From IMG/VR virus record IMGVR_UViG_3300043464_001746, positions 1 through 37,182 of that record: a DNA stretch of 37,182 nt; one strand, 5' to 3'. Under the pieces are notes generated by a model, which saw only the letters and a program-made list of their open reading frames with translations, was not told the DNA's origin and searched no databases. Both the position numbers and the translations under genes were made by a program. Of this stretch, positions 16,365 through 24,682 are shown piece after piece. The first letter of the stretch is position 1; each line of letters starts with the position of its first letter. This stretch comes from a virus.

Positions 16365-19022
16365 CTAACGTCCATAAGTTCTAATACTGAATTCCAATGG
16401 TTTGTTTTGTGGCATTTCCATTTTGTATGATTTGCGGTTGACGCCCATTATTGCATATCCGGAAGCAATTGTAATATCGTATTTTGTTCTATCAGCAATG
16501 TTAAAACCCGCCCAGTCCTTGAGCATTAAATTAAACGGACAACTTCCAATTTCATTTTCCTCTCGTATTGGAAATGGTTCTTCTCCTTGATTATATATCC
16601 CAACGTATTTTTCTACATAGTCTTCAATTGCAGAAGCGTGTGTTGTTATTACATCGACGGAATTTGAGGGAATTCCCCCAAGCATCTTTTCGGTAGGGGA
16701 CAATCTGTTTGAAGGCTTATCAAAACGGCTTAAACAATAATTTCTATAACCTCTATTTAAGAAGTGGTATAACAATCGAGATTTGTTGTTTTCAACAAGA
16801 GCAGGAAATCCATAAAAAACACAAGCCATTAAAGCATCTTCAAAAAAGATTTCAGCACTTTGAGGACGCGTACAGTAAAAAAGAAAGAAAAAATTACTTG
16901 GCATGTCTTTCATTGTAAACGCAGTTAATCCTGAAATAGCGCCTTTTGAACCTAAATTATATTCTGATCCATTTTCTGTTTGCTCCAAATGCGAGTCTTG
17001 AACCGCAGAAATATCATAAGAGTCAATTCCTATGCAACCTAAATCGTCATTTAATGGCGCTCTGCTTCTACCTCCGTATTGATTGTTCTTCATTACCCAA
17101 CGATTTTGCATTTCTTTAGGCGGAATCCACGCAAGCAAGAACCTTCCTCTTTCGTTTGGCATCCACACGACTTCTGAATCTTTTACATTGTCTTTCCATT
17201 GGAAATTACCCCTTGCTAAAGTTTTGTCAATATCTACTCTGTTATTGTATGCTATTTGGTCGTTAATTTTTTCAAGATTAAACAAAGACCCTTTGCTTTC
17301 GTCGCGAAACGCATCTTCAATAGTTATAGGATCAAGTCTACGACGATTGTTTAAGGTTTTAGCGCCCATTGCTCTTGCTGCTTTAAATGAATTTTCCAAA
17401 TATTGCAGCGCTCCTTGCGTCATTTTTTTCCCTTGCGAATTATAAAAAAAATCTCCTTCAGCTAACACTTCGTGACAAATTCCATATTTATCGGTAAACG
17501 CTTCCATGTTTTTGTGCGCAGGAAGAAAAAATGAATATAATCCAGTAGTTGTCATTCCGTTTAAATCTCTGTTTTTTACATTTGAACCGTAATACATTGT
17601 TTGAAACTCTTTTCCTCCTTTGTTATATGGGTTTAATGTACTTCCCATAAAACACTTCCCTACAACAGCACCCCCTTGAAGCATAGTTGGACGAATATTA
17701 TCCCAATGGTCAAGTATGTTTTGAGGGCGTTCTCTTTTTCCTGCTTCGTCACAAATATATCTAACAAGTTTTGTTGAATCATAAGCAAGCGTTGTTGAAC
17801 TTTGCCAATCTACCTTTGTGTTTAAATAATCATCGGTCTGAGTATCTTTTTTCTTTTTAGCCGCTTTACTTGCGTCGGAAACCTTGGCAAATTCAATTTT
17901 ATTTTTATCATCAATTTTACCTTTGACAACAGGTATAAAAAAGAATGGTAAATTCTGTAGTGTATATAAATATTTAGAGAACATTTTTTCAACATCTTCT
18001 CCTGTTTTACTTGTCATTCCTAACAAGGCATTTATCATAGATGTAGAATCGTCTATCGTGAAATCTAAAGCGGCTTCAGTAAATCCACTACGTCTTCCTT
18101 TAACAAAGTCAATTCCCAAACTTCTGTTATCAACAATACACGCTTTAATAAAATAATACAATTGGCATTGCGCCCAACGAAATTCTTTATATCCGCCAGT
18201 ATCTAACATTTTATTGTGCGTCAATCCCATGTAATGGGCGCCAACTAAATAAACTACCTTTCCGTTGTTATAAAAATGAATCCCTTCTCGACGACGACGA
18301 AATTCTTCTAAAATATATTCCGTCCAAGCATCTTCTGTTTCGGGAGATATTCCTTTTGGCGGTTCGGGTCTTCTCCAATATTGCTCTTCTTTTGGCAAGT
18401 CCCAAAATAAAATCTTTTTTTTATCTTTAGGAATTTCAGGAAGTTGAATTTTTAAACCATCTAAAACGATTATTTCTCCTTTTGTCCCTTTTGGATCTAA
18501 AATAATAGCATCTTCTTCTTCGTTATACCATTCTTTGTAGTAATTTTTAGTTGGAAAAAATTCTCCTTTTGCATATCTTTCGGGAAAACCTGGTTTAAAT
18601 TCTCGTTCTTTGAAATCTACATTTCCAGACTCTAATTGATACCTCAACGAAATAAGTCCCGAATCTATTTCTTGTATAGCTCTAAAAAGAATTGGCTTTG
18701 CCTTAATAGCTTTTCCGTACTGTTCAGCGTCTAATTCTTCAAAATCAATGCTTTTCCTTAATGCTTGTCGCAATACCTCAACAGAATTGTCTCCTGCTTT
18801 TATTAATTGCTTTACATATTTAGTTAGTTTTTCATCGCTTGGCGAATTAGGAGAATTTTTCCAAAGCGCTATCATTTCTTTAATTGCCGAAAACGAATCG
18901 TATCTTGACTGCACAAGTGTACTTAATTTTTCATCAGCAACTCCGAGAACATCAACATTTCGCATCATTCCCTCAAGAGAGTTCTTTATCGACGCTTCAA
19001 TGTCTTGAGATAAATTTTTCAT
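16365..19022 (-). CDS. Terminase large subunit
   Basis: The packaging motor protein, 885 aa. A Walker A-like 'KGRRSGFTE' lies at residues about 308-316 (a terminase-type deviant P-loop) and Walker B 'LVRYICDEA' at about 419-427, with the DE pair at 425-426. The C-terminal RNase H-like nuclease is seen as 'IGIDSYD' (first Asp about 667), 'VENNKSRLLYHFLNRGYRNY' (Glu about 743) and 'KYDITIASGYAIM' near the end (Asp about 849). A helical extension of about 130 residues at the N-terminus makes it longer than most terminases but within the crAss-like range. It has its own promoter (TATTTTTG at 19046-19053). I saw no convincing small subunit nearby. Confidence 0.9.
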   Translation of the reverse strand: MKNLSQDIEASIKNSLEGMMRNVDVLGVADEKLSTLVQSRYDSFSAIKEMIALWKNSPNSPSDEKLTKYVKQLIKAGDNSVEVLRQALRKSIDFEELDAEQYGKAIKAKPILFRAIQEIDSGLISLRYQLESGNVDFKEREFKPGFPERYAKGEFFPTKNYYKEWYNEEEDAIILDPKGTKGEIIVLDGLKIQLPEIPKDKKKILFWDLPKEEQYWRRPEPPKGISPETEDAWTEYILEEFRRRREGIHFYNNGKVVYLVGAHYMGLTHNKMLDTGGYKEFRWAQCQLYYFIKACIVDNRSLGIDFVKGRRSGFTEAALDFTIDDSTSMINALLGMTSKTGEDVEKMFSKYLYTLQNLPFFFIPVVKGKIDDKNKIEFAKVSDASKAAKKKKDTQTDDYLNTKVDWQSSTTLAYDSTKLVRYICDEAGKRERPQNILDHWDNIRPTMLQGGAVVGKCFMGSTLNPYNKGGKEFQTMYYGSNVKNRDLNGMTTTGLYSFFLPAHKNMEAFTDKYGICHEVLAEGDFFYNSQGKKMTQGALQYLENSFKAARAMGAKTLNNRRRLDPITIEDAFRDESKGSLFNLEKINDQIAYNNRVDIDKTLARGNFQWKDNVKDSEVVWMPNERGRFLLAWIPPKEMQNRWVMKNNQYGGRSRAPLNDDLGCIGIDSYDISAVQDSHLEQTENGSEYNLGSKGAISGLTAFTMKDMPSNFFFLFYCTRPQSAEIFFEDALMACVFYGFPALVENNKSRLLYHFLNRGYRNYCLSRFDKPSNRLSPTEKMLGGIPSNSVDVITTHASAIEDYVEKYVGIYNQGEEPFPIREENEIGSCPFNLMLKDWAGFNIADRTKYDITIASGYAIMGVNRKSYKMEMPQNKPLEFSIRTYGR

Positions 19023-19045
19023 TTGGATTTAATTTTAGTTATTGG

Positions 19046-19053
19046 CAAAAATA
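19046..19053 (-). promoter_or_regulatory. Promoter-like TATTTTTG before terminase
   Basis: TATTTTTG fits TAnnTTTG, 23 bases before the terminase ATG, in a gap that also holds a terminator for the preceding gene (19074-19103). The two elements are adjacent, so terminase transcription probably starts independently. Confidence 0.5.
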
Positions 19054-19073
19054 CTAAAAAAATAATACGAATC

Positions 19074-19103
19074 AAAAAAACCTCCCAATTACGAGAGGTT
19101 TTT
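19074..19103 (-). terminator. Terminator after beta-rich virion gene
   Basis: AAAAACCTC and GAGGTTTTTTT pair around a loop, with T-run, directly after the 200-aa gene and before the terminase promoter. Probably works in both directions. Confidence 0.75.
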
Positions 19104-19140
19104 CTACTGATCAAAAATCTATGAATAAAAAACTTAACTT

Positions 19141-19743
19141 TTAGTTGTGAGTTAGTTTGTAAGTAAAACTAACGGCATTATTGAAAGCTGCGGTACCAAT
19201 ATTAGAAACTCTTACAATAAATGAACCTCTTTGGTAAGATACAAGTGATACAGCAGGAAGTCCTGTTGTAGCAGTATCAGTTTGAGTTCCGATTGTTCCA
19301 TCTAAATCGCCTGATACGTTTGCGTCTGTAATTGTTGGGAAAACAGTAGTTAATGCTGAAACTGTAATTACTGCCCCACTTGATGTTACTGTGTAACCTA
19401 AAGCTAAAAGTGTAGCTGCATGAGAAGTTACAAAATTTGTTGCAGATGTAGTCAAATTCGTTGTAAACGTGGCTAAATAATTTACACCTGCTATGGTAAT
19501 GTTAGCAGTTCCGCTTGTCCCAGTTAATGTAACTGTACGAGTTGTTGTTCCTGTAGTCAAAGGATATTGTGGGCTAAGTAAAATAGCTGAAATATCTTGA
19601 ACATAAGAATTGTTTACTTGAAACGAAAACGAAGTGTCCGCTGCATCTGTTAATGAAACTGTTTGAATAGTTGCATCGTAAGCATTGCATGTTACTGCAG
19701 TTGTTTTAGAAGTCTGCTGAATAACGGTCTTGATTCTTGACAT
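19141..19743 (-). CDS. Beta-rich virion protein (possible decoration/head fibre)
   Basis: A 200-aa Ser/Thr/Val/Ala-rich protein with no charged helices. It is built from alternating strands and contains 'GTANITIAGVNYLATFTTNL' and 'SSGAVITVSALTTVFPTI', a pattern seen in several Bacteroidota phage structural proteins. The C-terminus is Ig-like in rhythm (FIVRVSNIGTAAFNNAVSF). The gene is monocistronic, with its own TACCTTTG promoter (19770-19777) and a good terminator (19074-19103) before the terminase promoter. Separate, insulated expression suggests a protein needed in different, perhaps high, amounts. Capsid decoration or head fibre is a reasonable guess because it sits next to the packaging and portal genes, but tail attachment cannot be excluded. 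Confidence 0.6.
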   Translation of the reverse strand: MSRIKTVIQQTSKTTAVTCNAYDATIQTVSLTDAADTSFSFQVNNSYVQDISAILLSPQYPLTTGTTTRTVTLTGTSGTANITIAGVNYLATFTTNLTTSATNFVTSHAATLLALGYTVTSSGAVITVSALTTVFPTITDANVSGDLDGTIGTQTDTATTGLPAVSLVSYQRGSFIVRVSNIGTAAFNNAVSFTYKLTHN

Positions 19744-19769
19744 AATTTTTTTATTTAAAAGGTTAGATA

Positions 19770-19777
19770 CAAAGGTA
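19770..19777 (-). promoter_or_regulatory. Promoter -7 box TACCTTTG before beta-rich virion gene
   Basis: TACCTTTG matches TAnnTTTG, 26 bases before the ATG at 19743, just after the GroES-like gene. With the terminator at 19074-19103 it isolates this gene as a single transcription unit. Confidence 0.6.
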
Positions 19778-19786
19778 AATATTTTT

Positions 19787-20356
19787 TTAATTCAATTTGC
19801 AAAGCACTCGATTATTTTTCATTAAAAAAAGTTTGGTATCAAATATTTCAAATAGATAATTGGCGAATTTGCGAAATATAATCCTATCACCAACTTTAAC
19901 TCCATAATTTTCTACCTCTGAATTTATTATTTTTGCAACTCCAATATTTTCTAAAGTCACTTTACCAAGTAAGAATTTTTCTTCTTGAATTGGTTCTATA
20001 AAAACGTAATTTTCAGTTGCAATGAATTCGCCATTTCTAATTATTAAATAAATCAAATCGGGTGATACGGAAAATAAATCGTCTTTAATATAATGGTCGG
20101 ATTGTAAAGGAACTCCTTTGTGGCTTAAATTAAGTCTAAAAACATTGTGTTGAGTGACTACTAAATCGCCTATTCTTACGTTTCCTTTGTAGTTTTTTGG
20201 TAATTGGCGAACTACTCCGATTCGGTTTACGTCTTGATGATTTTCTACGGAACTGCAAATCATTAACTTTTTACCCGCAACGGTAATTTCATCAATGTAT
20301 TGTTTTCCGTTAGCAGGAGAAATAATAAATTTGAATGGTGCTTGTAATGTACACAT
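19787..20356 (-). CDS. Two-domain GroES-like (co-chaperonin-fold) protein
   Basis: A 189-aa protein. The longer reading from 20470 overlaps the previous gene by over 100 bases, so I place the start at the ATG two bases after that gene's stop (TAATATG). The sequence shows two copies of a GroES-like barrel signature. In the first, 'RIGVVRQLP' (about 45-53) is followed by 'VRIGDLVVTQHNVFR' (about 60-74). In the second, 'GVAKIINSEVENYGVKVGDRIIF' is followed by 'KLFLMKNNRVLCKL'. Compare GroES 'G.V..VG...VKVGD.V.F...EYLIM...DILA'. No clear mobile loop is visible. Similar unnamed proteins are frequent in phage genomes. It could be a co-chaperonin for virion proteins or only share the fold; the fold itself is an inference. 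Confidence 0.6.
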   Translation of the reverse strand: MCTLQAPFKFIISPANGKQYIDEITVAGKKLMICSSVENHQDVNRIGVVRQLPKNYKGNVRIGDLVVTQHNVFRLNLSHKGVPLQSDHYIKDDLFSVSPDLIYLIIRNGEFIATENYVFIEPIQEEKFLLGKVTLENIGVAKIINSEVENYGVKVGDRIIFRKFANYLFEIFDTKLFLMKNNRVLCKLN

Positions 20357-20357
20357 A

Positions 20358-20594
20358 TTAATCGATAAAATATTCCTCCGTCGTAATGTTATTCTTTGGT
20401 ATTTTTTTCCAAACTTGAATTTCATCACCAACTTTTGTGTTAATAAGGTAATGTTTTTCCAATTCGTCAATTGAATGAATTGTTATGACTGACTGCTTTC
20501 CGTCAATAAATATTTTTTGCTGTCCACCAACGAAATAAATGTGTTGCTCTTTGACTTCTGCGCCAATGCAAAGTCTTCTAATTGTATTTGCCAT
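20358..20594 (-). CDS. Small conserved-looking protein before GroES-like gene
   Basis: A 78-aa soluble protein, 'ANTIRRLCIGAEVKEQHIYFVGG' at the start and a hydrophilic C-terminus with 'KVGDEIQVWKKIP'. The composition suggests a small beta-barrel, and the 'KVGDE' turn resembles the GroES-like motif of its downstream neighbour. Its TAA is followed after one base by the ATG of the GroES-like gene, so the two are translationally coupled and probably work together. The leader contains TAATCTAAATTAAAATGG, the same initiation element seen before the capsid-module genes. No known family is recognised. A partner role with the GroES-like protein is inferred only from coupling. Confidence 0.6.
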   Translation of the reverse strand: MANTIRRLCIGAEVKEQHIYFVGGQQKIFIDGKQSVITIHSIDELEKHYLINTKVGDEIQVWKKIPKNNITTEEYFID

Positions 20595-20600
20595 TTTAAT

Positions 20601-22598
20601 TTAGATTATAACGTCTAATTCATACTGATACGCTGTTCCTGTACCTGTCCCTACTCCTGTGGCGGTAAAATTTAATCCTACAGTATTTGACGCTGCGCCA
20701 ATTAAAGTAAAGTTAGTTGTCCCTACTGTTAAAATTTGATATTCGGTTCCAACCACAAAAGCACCCGCAGTAATTGTTTTACGATTAATGAATTTATCAT
20801 ATTTTATCAATCCGCCCGCAACTGCTAATGCTCTACTTCCAAATACTCTTAAAATTTCAACTGAATTGTTGTTAAATATATTGTAAGCGCTTATAGTATT
20901 AGCAATAGTTAAATCTACTTGGGTAAAATCTACTGCTCCGTCTTGAATTATTGAATTAAATATTCCACATCCTGTCCATAGTACACTTGGCGATTTAGCA
21001 ATATTTGTACAAGTAAAAAACAATGTTTTTGTGTTTTTAACGTTTACATCTGACTGATTTGCGTTTTCGTTTTGAAATAAAGTAACACAATTTCCTTGAA
21101 TAAATTCATCAATAGTAAATAATTGACACGGAATAGCCGAATTTTTAGTCATTGAAAAAACGGTAGTTCTTGTAGAATTATTTACAACATCAATTGAACA
21201 AGAAATTCGTCTTACTTGTCCACCAATTTGCTCAAATGCTTTTAATGCAACATTTGTATTTACTGAAGGTATTCCTGATTTTAAATTAGCGTTTTCAAAA
21301 ATTAATGTACTATTTCCTCCAACTTTGTAAATTTGCTGAGTAAGAGCAAATAATTGTGTACCGGTAATATTAAAAGTAGATGCTGAATCGTTTTTAAAAG
21401 TGTCGGTTGTAACGTAGTTAGATTCTATAATTGTATAAGCAATAGTAACCGCATCGTTTGTGCTTTGGTAAATCATTCCTTGACCTGAAATATTTATTTG
21501 TTTTGCGTCCGTAAAAGCCCCGTTGTTTATCGAAGTTCCTTTATTTCTAAATCCGCTTTTAGAAAGTGTTATTGTTGAATTTGCATTTAAAACAATGTTT
21601 AAAATAGCACTTGCCGTGGTGCTTAACGTATCGTAATCACATAGCCAATCTCCGCTTGCAGGAGAAGACAATACGCTACATCCTTCGTCAAAAATTATAC
21701 TTCCTGTTCCTGTGTTTATAGCAAAACTTCCTGTAAATGTATATCCTACTCCTTTTTGAATTATAATATCACCATTGATATTTTGTGGGTTTTGTGCTGT
21801 TCCTCCTTCTGACGCATTAATATACGCATCAATTGCGCCTTGGATTGTTTTGTATGGTTTTGATGGGCTTCCTGTTTGAGGCGCTGTTCCCCCAATGTCA
21901 TATCCGCTATTTACATAAAATCTTGGCGAATCAGAGATTACTGGGTTGTTTATTTTAACAATATTTGAATCTAAAGTAATTACAAAATCATCGGAATCTA
22001 TTTTATAAAATTCGTGAATTTTTGTAGTTGCCTCAAGTCCTTTGTAAATTGCTTGACCTGTTGCGCCTAAATTTGTTCCTGCTTTTGGATCAATCACAAT
22101 GTTATTAGAAACTAACGAAATATCATTACCCGTAGACTTAATAGCGTAAAACTCTTGTTTTTTTGTTGAGGTGTTATATCCTTTAAGAACATTTGTTCCA
22201 TCGCCTAATTTGGTAAATCCTATTAAATTAATAAAATCTGAATTTGCCACGGCAGTTTGACCAACTCCAATAGTTACGTCTTGTAATTTTAAAATATATT
22301 TGTCGCCATTAATATTGAAAACAACAAATTCGTATTGTGCAACTTGATACGCAGGATTTATGGCATTAGCAACATCGCTTGGGGTTGTTAACACTCCGTT
22401 ATATTCAATTTCAGTAAATTTTAATTCCCCTCCAGCAATTGGTGACATTCCGGCAATAACAAATTCTCTTACTCCGTAAAAATCAGCAGACCGAGTTTTT
22501 TTATTAGATACTTCTGAATCAGAAATAGGAAAATAATCATTTCCTGATAACGGAGATTTTATTGTGTAGGCAGTTTGCTTGTTGGCTATTTTAGTCAT
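20601..22598 (-). CDS. Tail fibre / tailspike receptor-binding protein, 665 aa
   Basis: The N-terminal 60 residues (NKQTAYTIKSPLSGNDYFPI) look like an attachment domain. Around residue 240 begins a pectate-lyase-like parallel beta-helix entry motif, 'GSPSKPYKTIQGAIDAY', followed by about 300 residues of strand- and Asn-rich repeats typical of a right-handed beta-helix. The C-terminal 60 residues match a phage tail module with 'AFVVGTEYQILTVGTTNFTLIG' and the GTGTGTAY ending. It lies directly downstream of the lysis cassette. It probably binds, and may degrade, a surface glycan; no catalytic residues can be assigned. It could equally be a head-attached fibre, but its neighbours favour the tail. 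Confidence 0.75.
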   Translation of the reverse strand: MTKIANKQTAYTIKSPLSGNDYFPISDSEVSNKKTRSADFYGVREFVIAGMSPIAGGELKFTEIEYNGVLTTPSDVANAINPAYQVAQYEFVVFNINGDKYILKLQDVTIGVGQTAVANSDFINLIGFTKLGDGTNVLKGYNTSTKKQEFYAIKSTGNDISLVSNNIVIDPKAGTNLGATGQAIYKGLEATTKIHEFYKIDSDDFVITLDSNIVKINNPVISDSPRFYVNSGYDIGGTAPQTGSPSKPYKTIQGAIDAYINASEGGTAQNPQNINGDIIIQKGVGYTFTGSFAINTGTGSIIFDEGCSVLSSPASGDWLCDYDTLSTTASAILNIVLNANSTITLSKSGFRNKGTSINNGAFTDAKQINISGQGMIYQSTNDAVTIAYTIIESNYVTTDTFKNDSASTFNITGTQLFALTQQIYKVGGNSTLIFENANLKSGIPSVNTNVALKAFEQIGGQVRRISCSIDVVNNSTRTTVFSMTKNSAIPCQLFTIDEFIQGNCVTLFQNENANQSDVNVKNTKTLFFTCTNIAKSPSVLWTGCGIFNSIIQDGAVDFTQVDLTIANTISAYNIFNNNSVEILRVFGSRALAVAGGLIKYDKFINRKTITAGAFVVGTEYQILTVGTTNFTLIGAASNTVGLNFTATGVGTGTGTAYQYELDVII

Positions 22599-22605
22599 AA
22601 CTTTT

Positions 22606-23334
22606 TTATTTTAATAGCAAATAACCACTTGTTGCAATGGCTACTACTGTTGTTATTTTATAAAATGTTGTTTTTCTTTTTTCTTTTTTAAACATTTTTT
22701 CGGTGTTTTCGATTATTTTACTTTGCGAATTAGTGGCTTTTTCATATTCCTTAACCGCTAATTCTAAATTCGTATTCTGATTTTCAACGTTTAAAATAAT
22801 ACTGTCTTTTTTTGCCGAAATATTCTTCTCCAAAGATAATACTTCTTTTGTAATTTTCAACTCTTCTTTTACACCATCGTAACGAACTAATTCTGTAATG
22901 TTTAGTTTTGCTACTGTATCGGTTAATGCGGTTCCTAAATTAGTTGATTTTACTTCTTTTGGCATATTGTACCTATCGGCATAATACTTGGCAATTTCAC
23001 GAGATTTTAGCGTTTTAACCTCATTAACCTTAATAATCACTTTTTTATTTAATTCAGCAAGTTCAATTTTTCTAACTTCAAGTTTAGATTTTAAACCCAA
23101 AATAGAATCTTGATATTTAACTTTTGCTTCTTCAAGTGAATTGTTTTTAGCAACTAATTGTTTTGCATTTGAGATATATGTTTTTACTTCTGATTTTAAT
23201 GACGAATTCGCCAATGATAATTCAGTACTCCAATCACAAGATTTAAACAAAAAAAACACAAGTATAAGGATAATAATATTTTTTCCATACTTGCTAAAAA
23301 ATCCCTTTATAATATTAAAATCTATTGTTGTCAT
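22606..23334 (-). CDS. Candidate unimolecular spanin (u-spanin)
   Basis: A 242-aa protein with three parts. An N-terminal hydrophobic segment (about 19-32, NIIILILVFFLF) is followed by KSC-D, with Cys33 as a possible lipid-modified residue. Next come about 180 residues of charged coiled coil. A C-terminal hydrophobic segment (about 225-241, KITTVVAIATSGYLLLK) ends the protein. Lipobox-like Cys plus C-terminal membrane anchor is the layout of T1-type u-spanins, which link outer and inner membranes and fuse them at the end of lysis. The -2 Lys makes the lipobox imperfect, so an ordinary Rz-like inner-membrane protein is the alternative. It follows the amidase gene in the lysis cassette. Confidence 0.6.
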   Translation of the reverse strand: MTTIDFNIIKGFFSKYGKNIIILILVFFLFKSCDWSTELSLANSSLKSEVKTYISNAKQLVAKNNSLEEAKVKYQDSILGLKSKLEVRKIELAELNKKVIIKVNEVKTLKSREIAKYYADRYNMPKEVKSTNLGTALTDTVAKLNITELVRYDGVKEELKITKEVLSLEKNISAKKDSIILNVENQNTNLELAVKEYEKATNSQSKIIENTEKMFKKEKRKTTFYKITTVVAIATSGYLLLK

Positions 23335-23378
23335 TTTTAAGTGCTTTAATGTGTTGGTTTTAAATTTTTTAACATTTG

Positions 23379-23400
23379 TTTCCCTTATGAATAAGGGAAA
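23379..23400 (-). repeat. Perfect 10-base inverted repeat between amidase and spanin genes
   Basis: TTTCCCTTAT-GA-ATAAGGGAAA lies five bases after the amidase stop in the only sizeable gap of the lysis cassette. No T-run follows on the minus strand, so it is not a standard terminator; it may control the ratio of amidase to spanin or be an RNA-processing site. Confidence 0.6.
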
Positions 23401-23405
23401 GGATT

Positions 23406-23816
23406 TTATAAATTTTTATATTCAAATTTAGCATCAAATGAAGGACACGCTTTTACAACACCTTTAAAATCTTTATGACCTTGAACAATAGCATTTGGAA
23501 ATTGTTGTTTAGCTTGTTTTATTAGCTGTACAAGACTTTCTTTTTGTTTGATAGTTCTTGTGTCTTTTGCTTTTCCTAAAGCATCTATCCCACCAATATA
23601 ACTAAAATGAATGCTATTAGAATTAAATCCTTTAACTCCATTTGTAGGGTTTTCGTATTTCTCTAATTCGTGAATTACACCATTTGCATCTATTAATCTA
23701 TGATACCCTACTGTTTTCCATTTAAGCGTATTTTTCCAATGATTTAATATTGATTGTTTCGTTGCGTTTGGCTGAGTAGCCGTGCAGTGAATAACTATGT
23801 AATCTATTTTTCTCAT
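23406..23816 (-). CDS. Amidase_2 endolysin (N-acetylmuramoyl-L-alanine amidase)
   Basis: A compact 136-aa amidase of the T7-lysozyme/PGRP type. Zinc ligands fit His10 (IVIHCTAT), His114 (VQGHKDF) and Cys124 (KACPSFD). Tyr38-His39 (VGYHRLID) and Lys122 sit where the T7 enzyme has its catalytic Tyr and Lys. It would cut the amide bond between N-acetylmuramic acid and L-alanine of peptidoglycan. There is no signal peptide, so it needs a holin. Its ATG overlaps the stop of the membrane/coiled-coil gene (ATGA). A perfect 10-bp inverted repeat follows its stop. Confidence 0.88.
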   Translation of the reverse strand: MRKIDYIVIHCTATQPNATKQSILNHWKNTLKWKTVGYHRLIDANGVIHELEKYENPTNGVKGFNSNSIHFSYIGGIDALGKAKDTRTIKQKESLVQLIKQAKQQFPNAIVQGHKDFKGVVKACPSFDAKFEYKNL

Positions 23817-24322
23817 TTATTCAAGTTTTTATATTCAATCAATTCTTTTTCTAATTTTTTAATATGTACTTCTAAATCTTTACATCTTTTTTCAACTTTT
23901 GAAATTTGCTCTTTTAGTTGTTGATTTTCTTTTTCAATTTCAAAATATTTTTTCATCCAAGAGTCTGACCTCTCTACTTCTAAAGCATAATTTACAGAAA
24001 TTTGGTCAAACTTGTTTTGAAGATTATCAATGGAGTTTCTTAATCCGTTTACTTTTTCCCGATAATACTGCCTTTCAGACTTTGCTTCATTTTTAATAGT
24101 TTCTAATTCTTTTCTATATTCTTCTCTTTCGGTTTTAAAATCAGCTTCTTTTAATAAAAGAAAATCACGAGTATTTTTTGCTAAATCAATTTGCTCTTTT
24201 TGTACTTCAATTTCTCCTTTTTTCAATTCTACTTTCTTAGCTTGTTTTCCACCAAATATCCAAGCTATTGGAATAGATAAAGTACTTACAAGCGCAACCC
24301 AATTTTCTAACAACCAACCCAT
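23813..24322 (-). CDS. Membrane-anchored coiled-coil protein of the lysis cassette
   Basis: A 169-aa protein with one N-terminal membrane segment (about 8-24, WVALVSTLSIPIAWIFGG) and then an almost unbroken charged coiled coil to the C-terminus (KEQIDLAKNTRDFLLLKE, ENQQLKEQISKVEKRCKDLE). This is the layout of an inner-membrane spanin (Rz-like) or of a holin-associated regulator. Its start overlaps the holin candidate's stop by one base (TAATG) and its stop overlaps the amidase start, so the three are coupled. Whether it or the 242-aa protein (or both) is the spanin cannot be decided from sequence. No catalytic motif is present. Confidence 0.6.
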   Translation of the reverse strand: MGWLLENWVALVSTLSIPIAWIFGGKQAKKVELKKGEIEVQKEQIDLAKNTRDFLLLKEADFKTEREEYRKELETIKNEAKSERQYYREKVNGLRNSIDNLQNKFDQISVNYALEVERSDSWMKKYFEIEKENQQLKEQISKVEKRCKDLEVHIKKLEKELIEYKNLNK

Positions 24323-24681
24323 TATTTTTTATTTTTAAAAGCGTAAACATTATCCAAAACAAACAAACTCAAACAGAAATAGAATAAATAGGTATTTATA
24401 AAATTTATGTTTGGAATAAACATTACTAAAAATGCTCCAGCAGTAAATCCAATCCACGACAAATTACCGTCTGAATTGCTTACTTTGTCACCAAAAAGCA
24501 TATATCTTACTCCCTCGTAACCGTGACCTAATCCGTTGCCAATAGCACTTAGTACAAATCCTAAAACTATTTTTTGCCAAGTCCATAAGTCCAAGTCAAG
24601 TAACCCTAACCCTTTGTAAGCAAGTGTAAAAAACCCCACTACGTGCATTACATTTCTAAATTGATGATAGATTTTTTTCAT
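24322..24681 (-). CDS. Holin candidate, 119 aa, multi-span membrane protein
   Basis: The protein has about four hydrophobic segments (roughly residues 12-28, 37-52, 74-91 and 94-113), for example 'QKIVLGFVLSAIGNGL' and 'YLFYFCLSLFVLDNVYAF', separated by short loops, and a basic C-terminal tail (KNKK). Size, membrane topology and position immediately before a membrane/coiled-coil protein and the amidase support a holin. No specific holin family is recognised. Translational coupling to the next gene (TAATG) suggests a defined ratio of these lysis proteins. Confidence 0.6.
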   Translation of the reverse strand: MKKIYHQFRNVMHVVGFFTLAYKGLGLLDLDLWTWQKIVLGFVLSAIGNGLGHGYEGVRYMLFGDKVSNSDGNLSWIGFTAGAFLVMFIPNINFINTYLFYFCLSLFVLDNVYAFKNKK

Positions 24682-24682
24682 T

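Noticed and set aside
19787-20470. 227-aa version of the GroES-like gene
   Set aside because: Its first 38 residues overlap the coding sequence of the coupled 78-aa gene; the internal ATG two bases after that gene's stop is far more natural.
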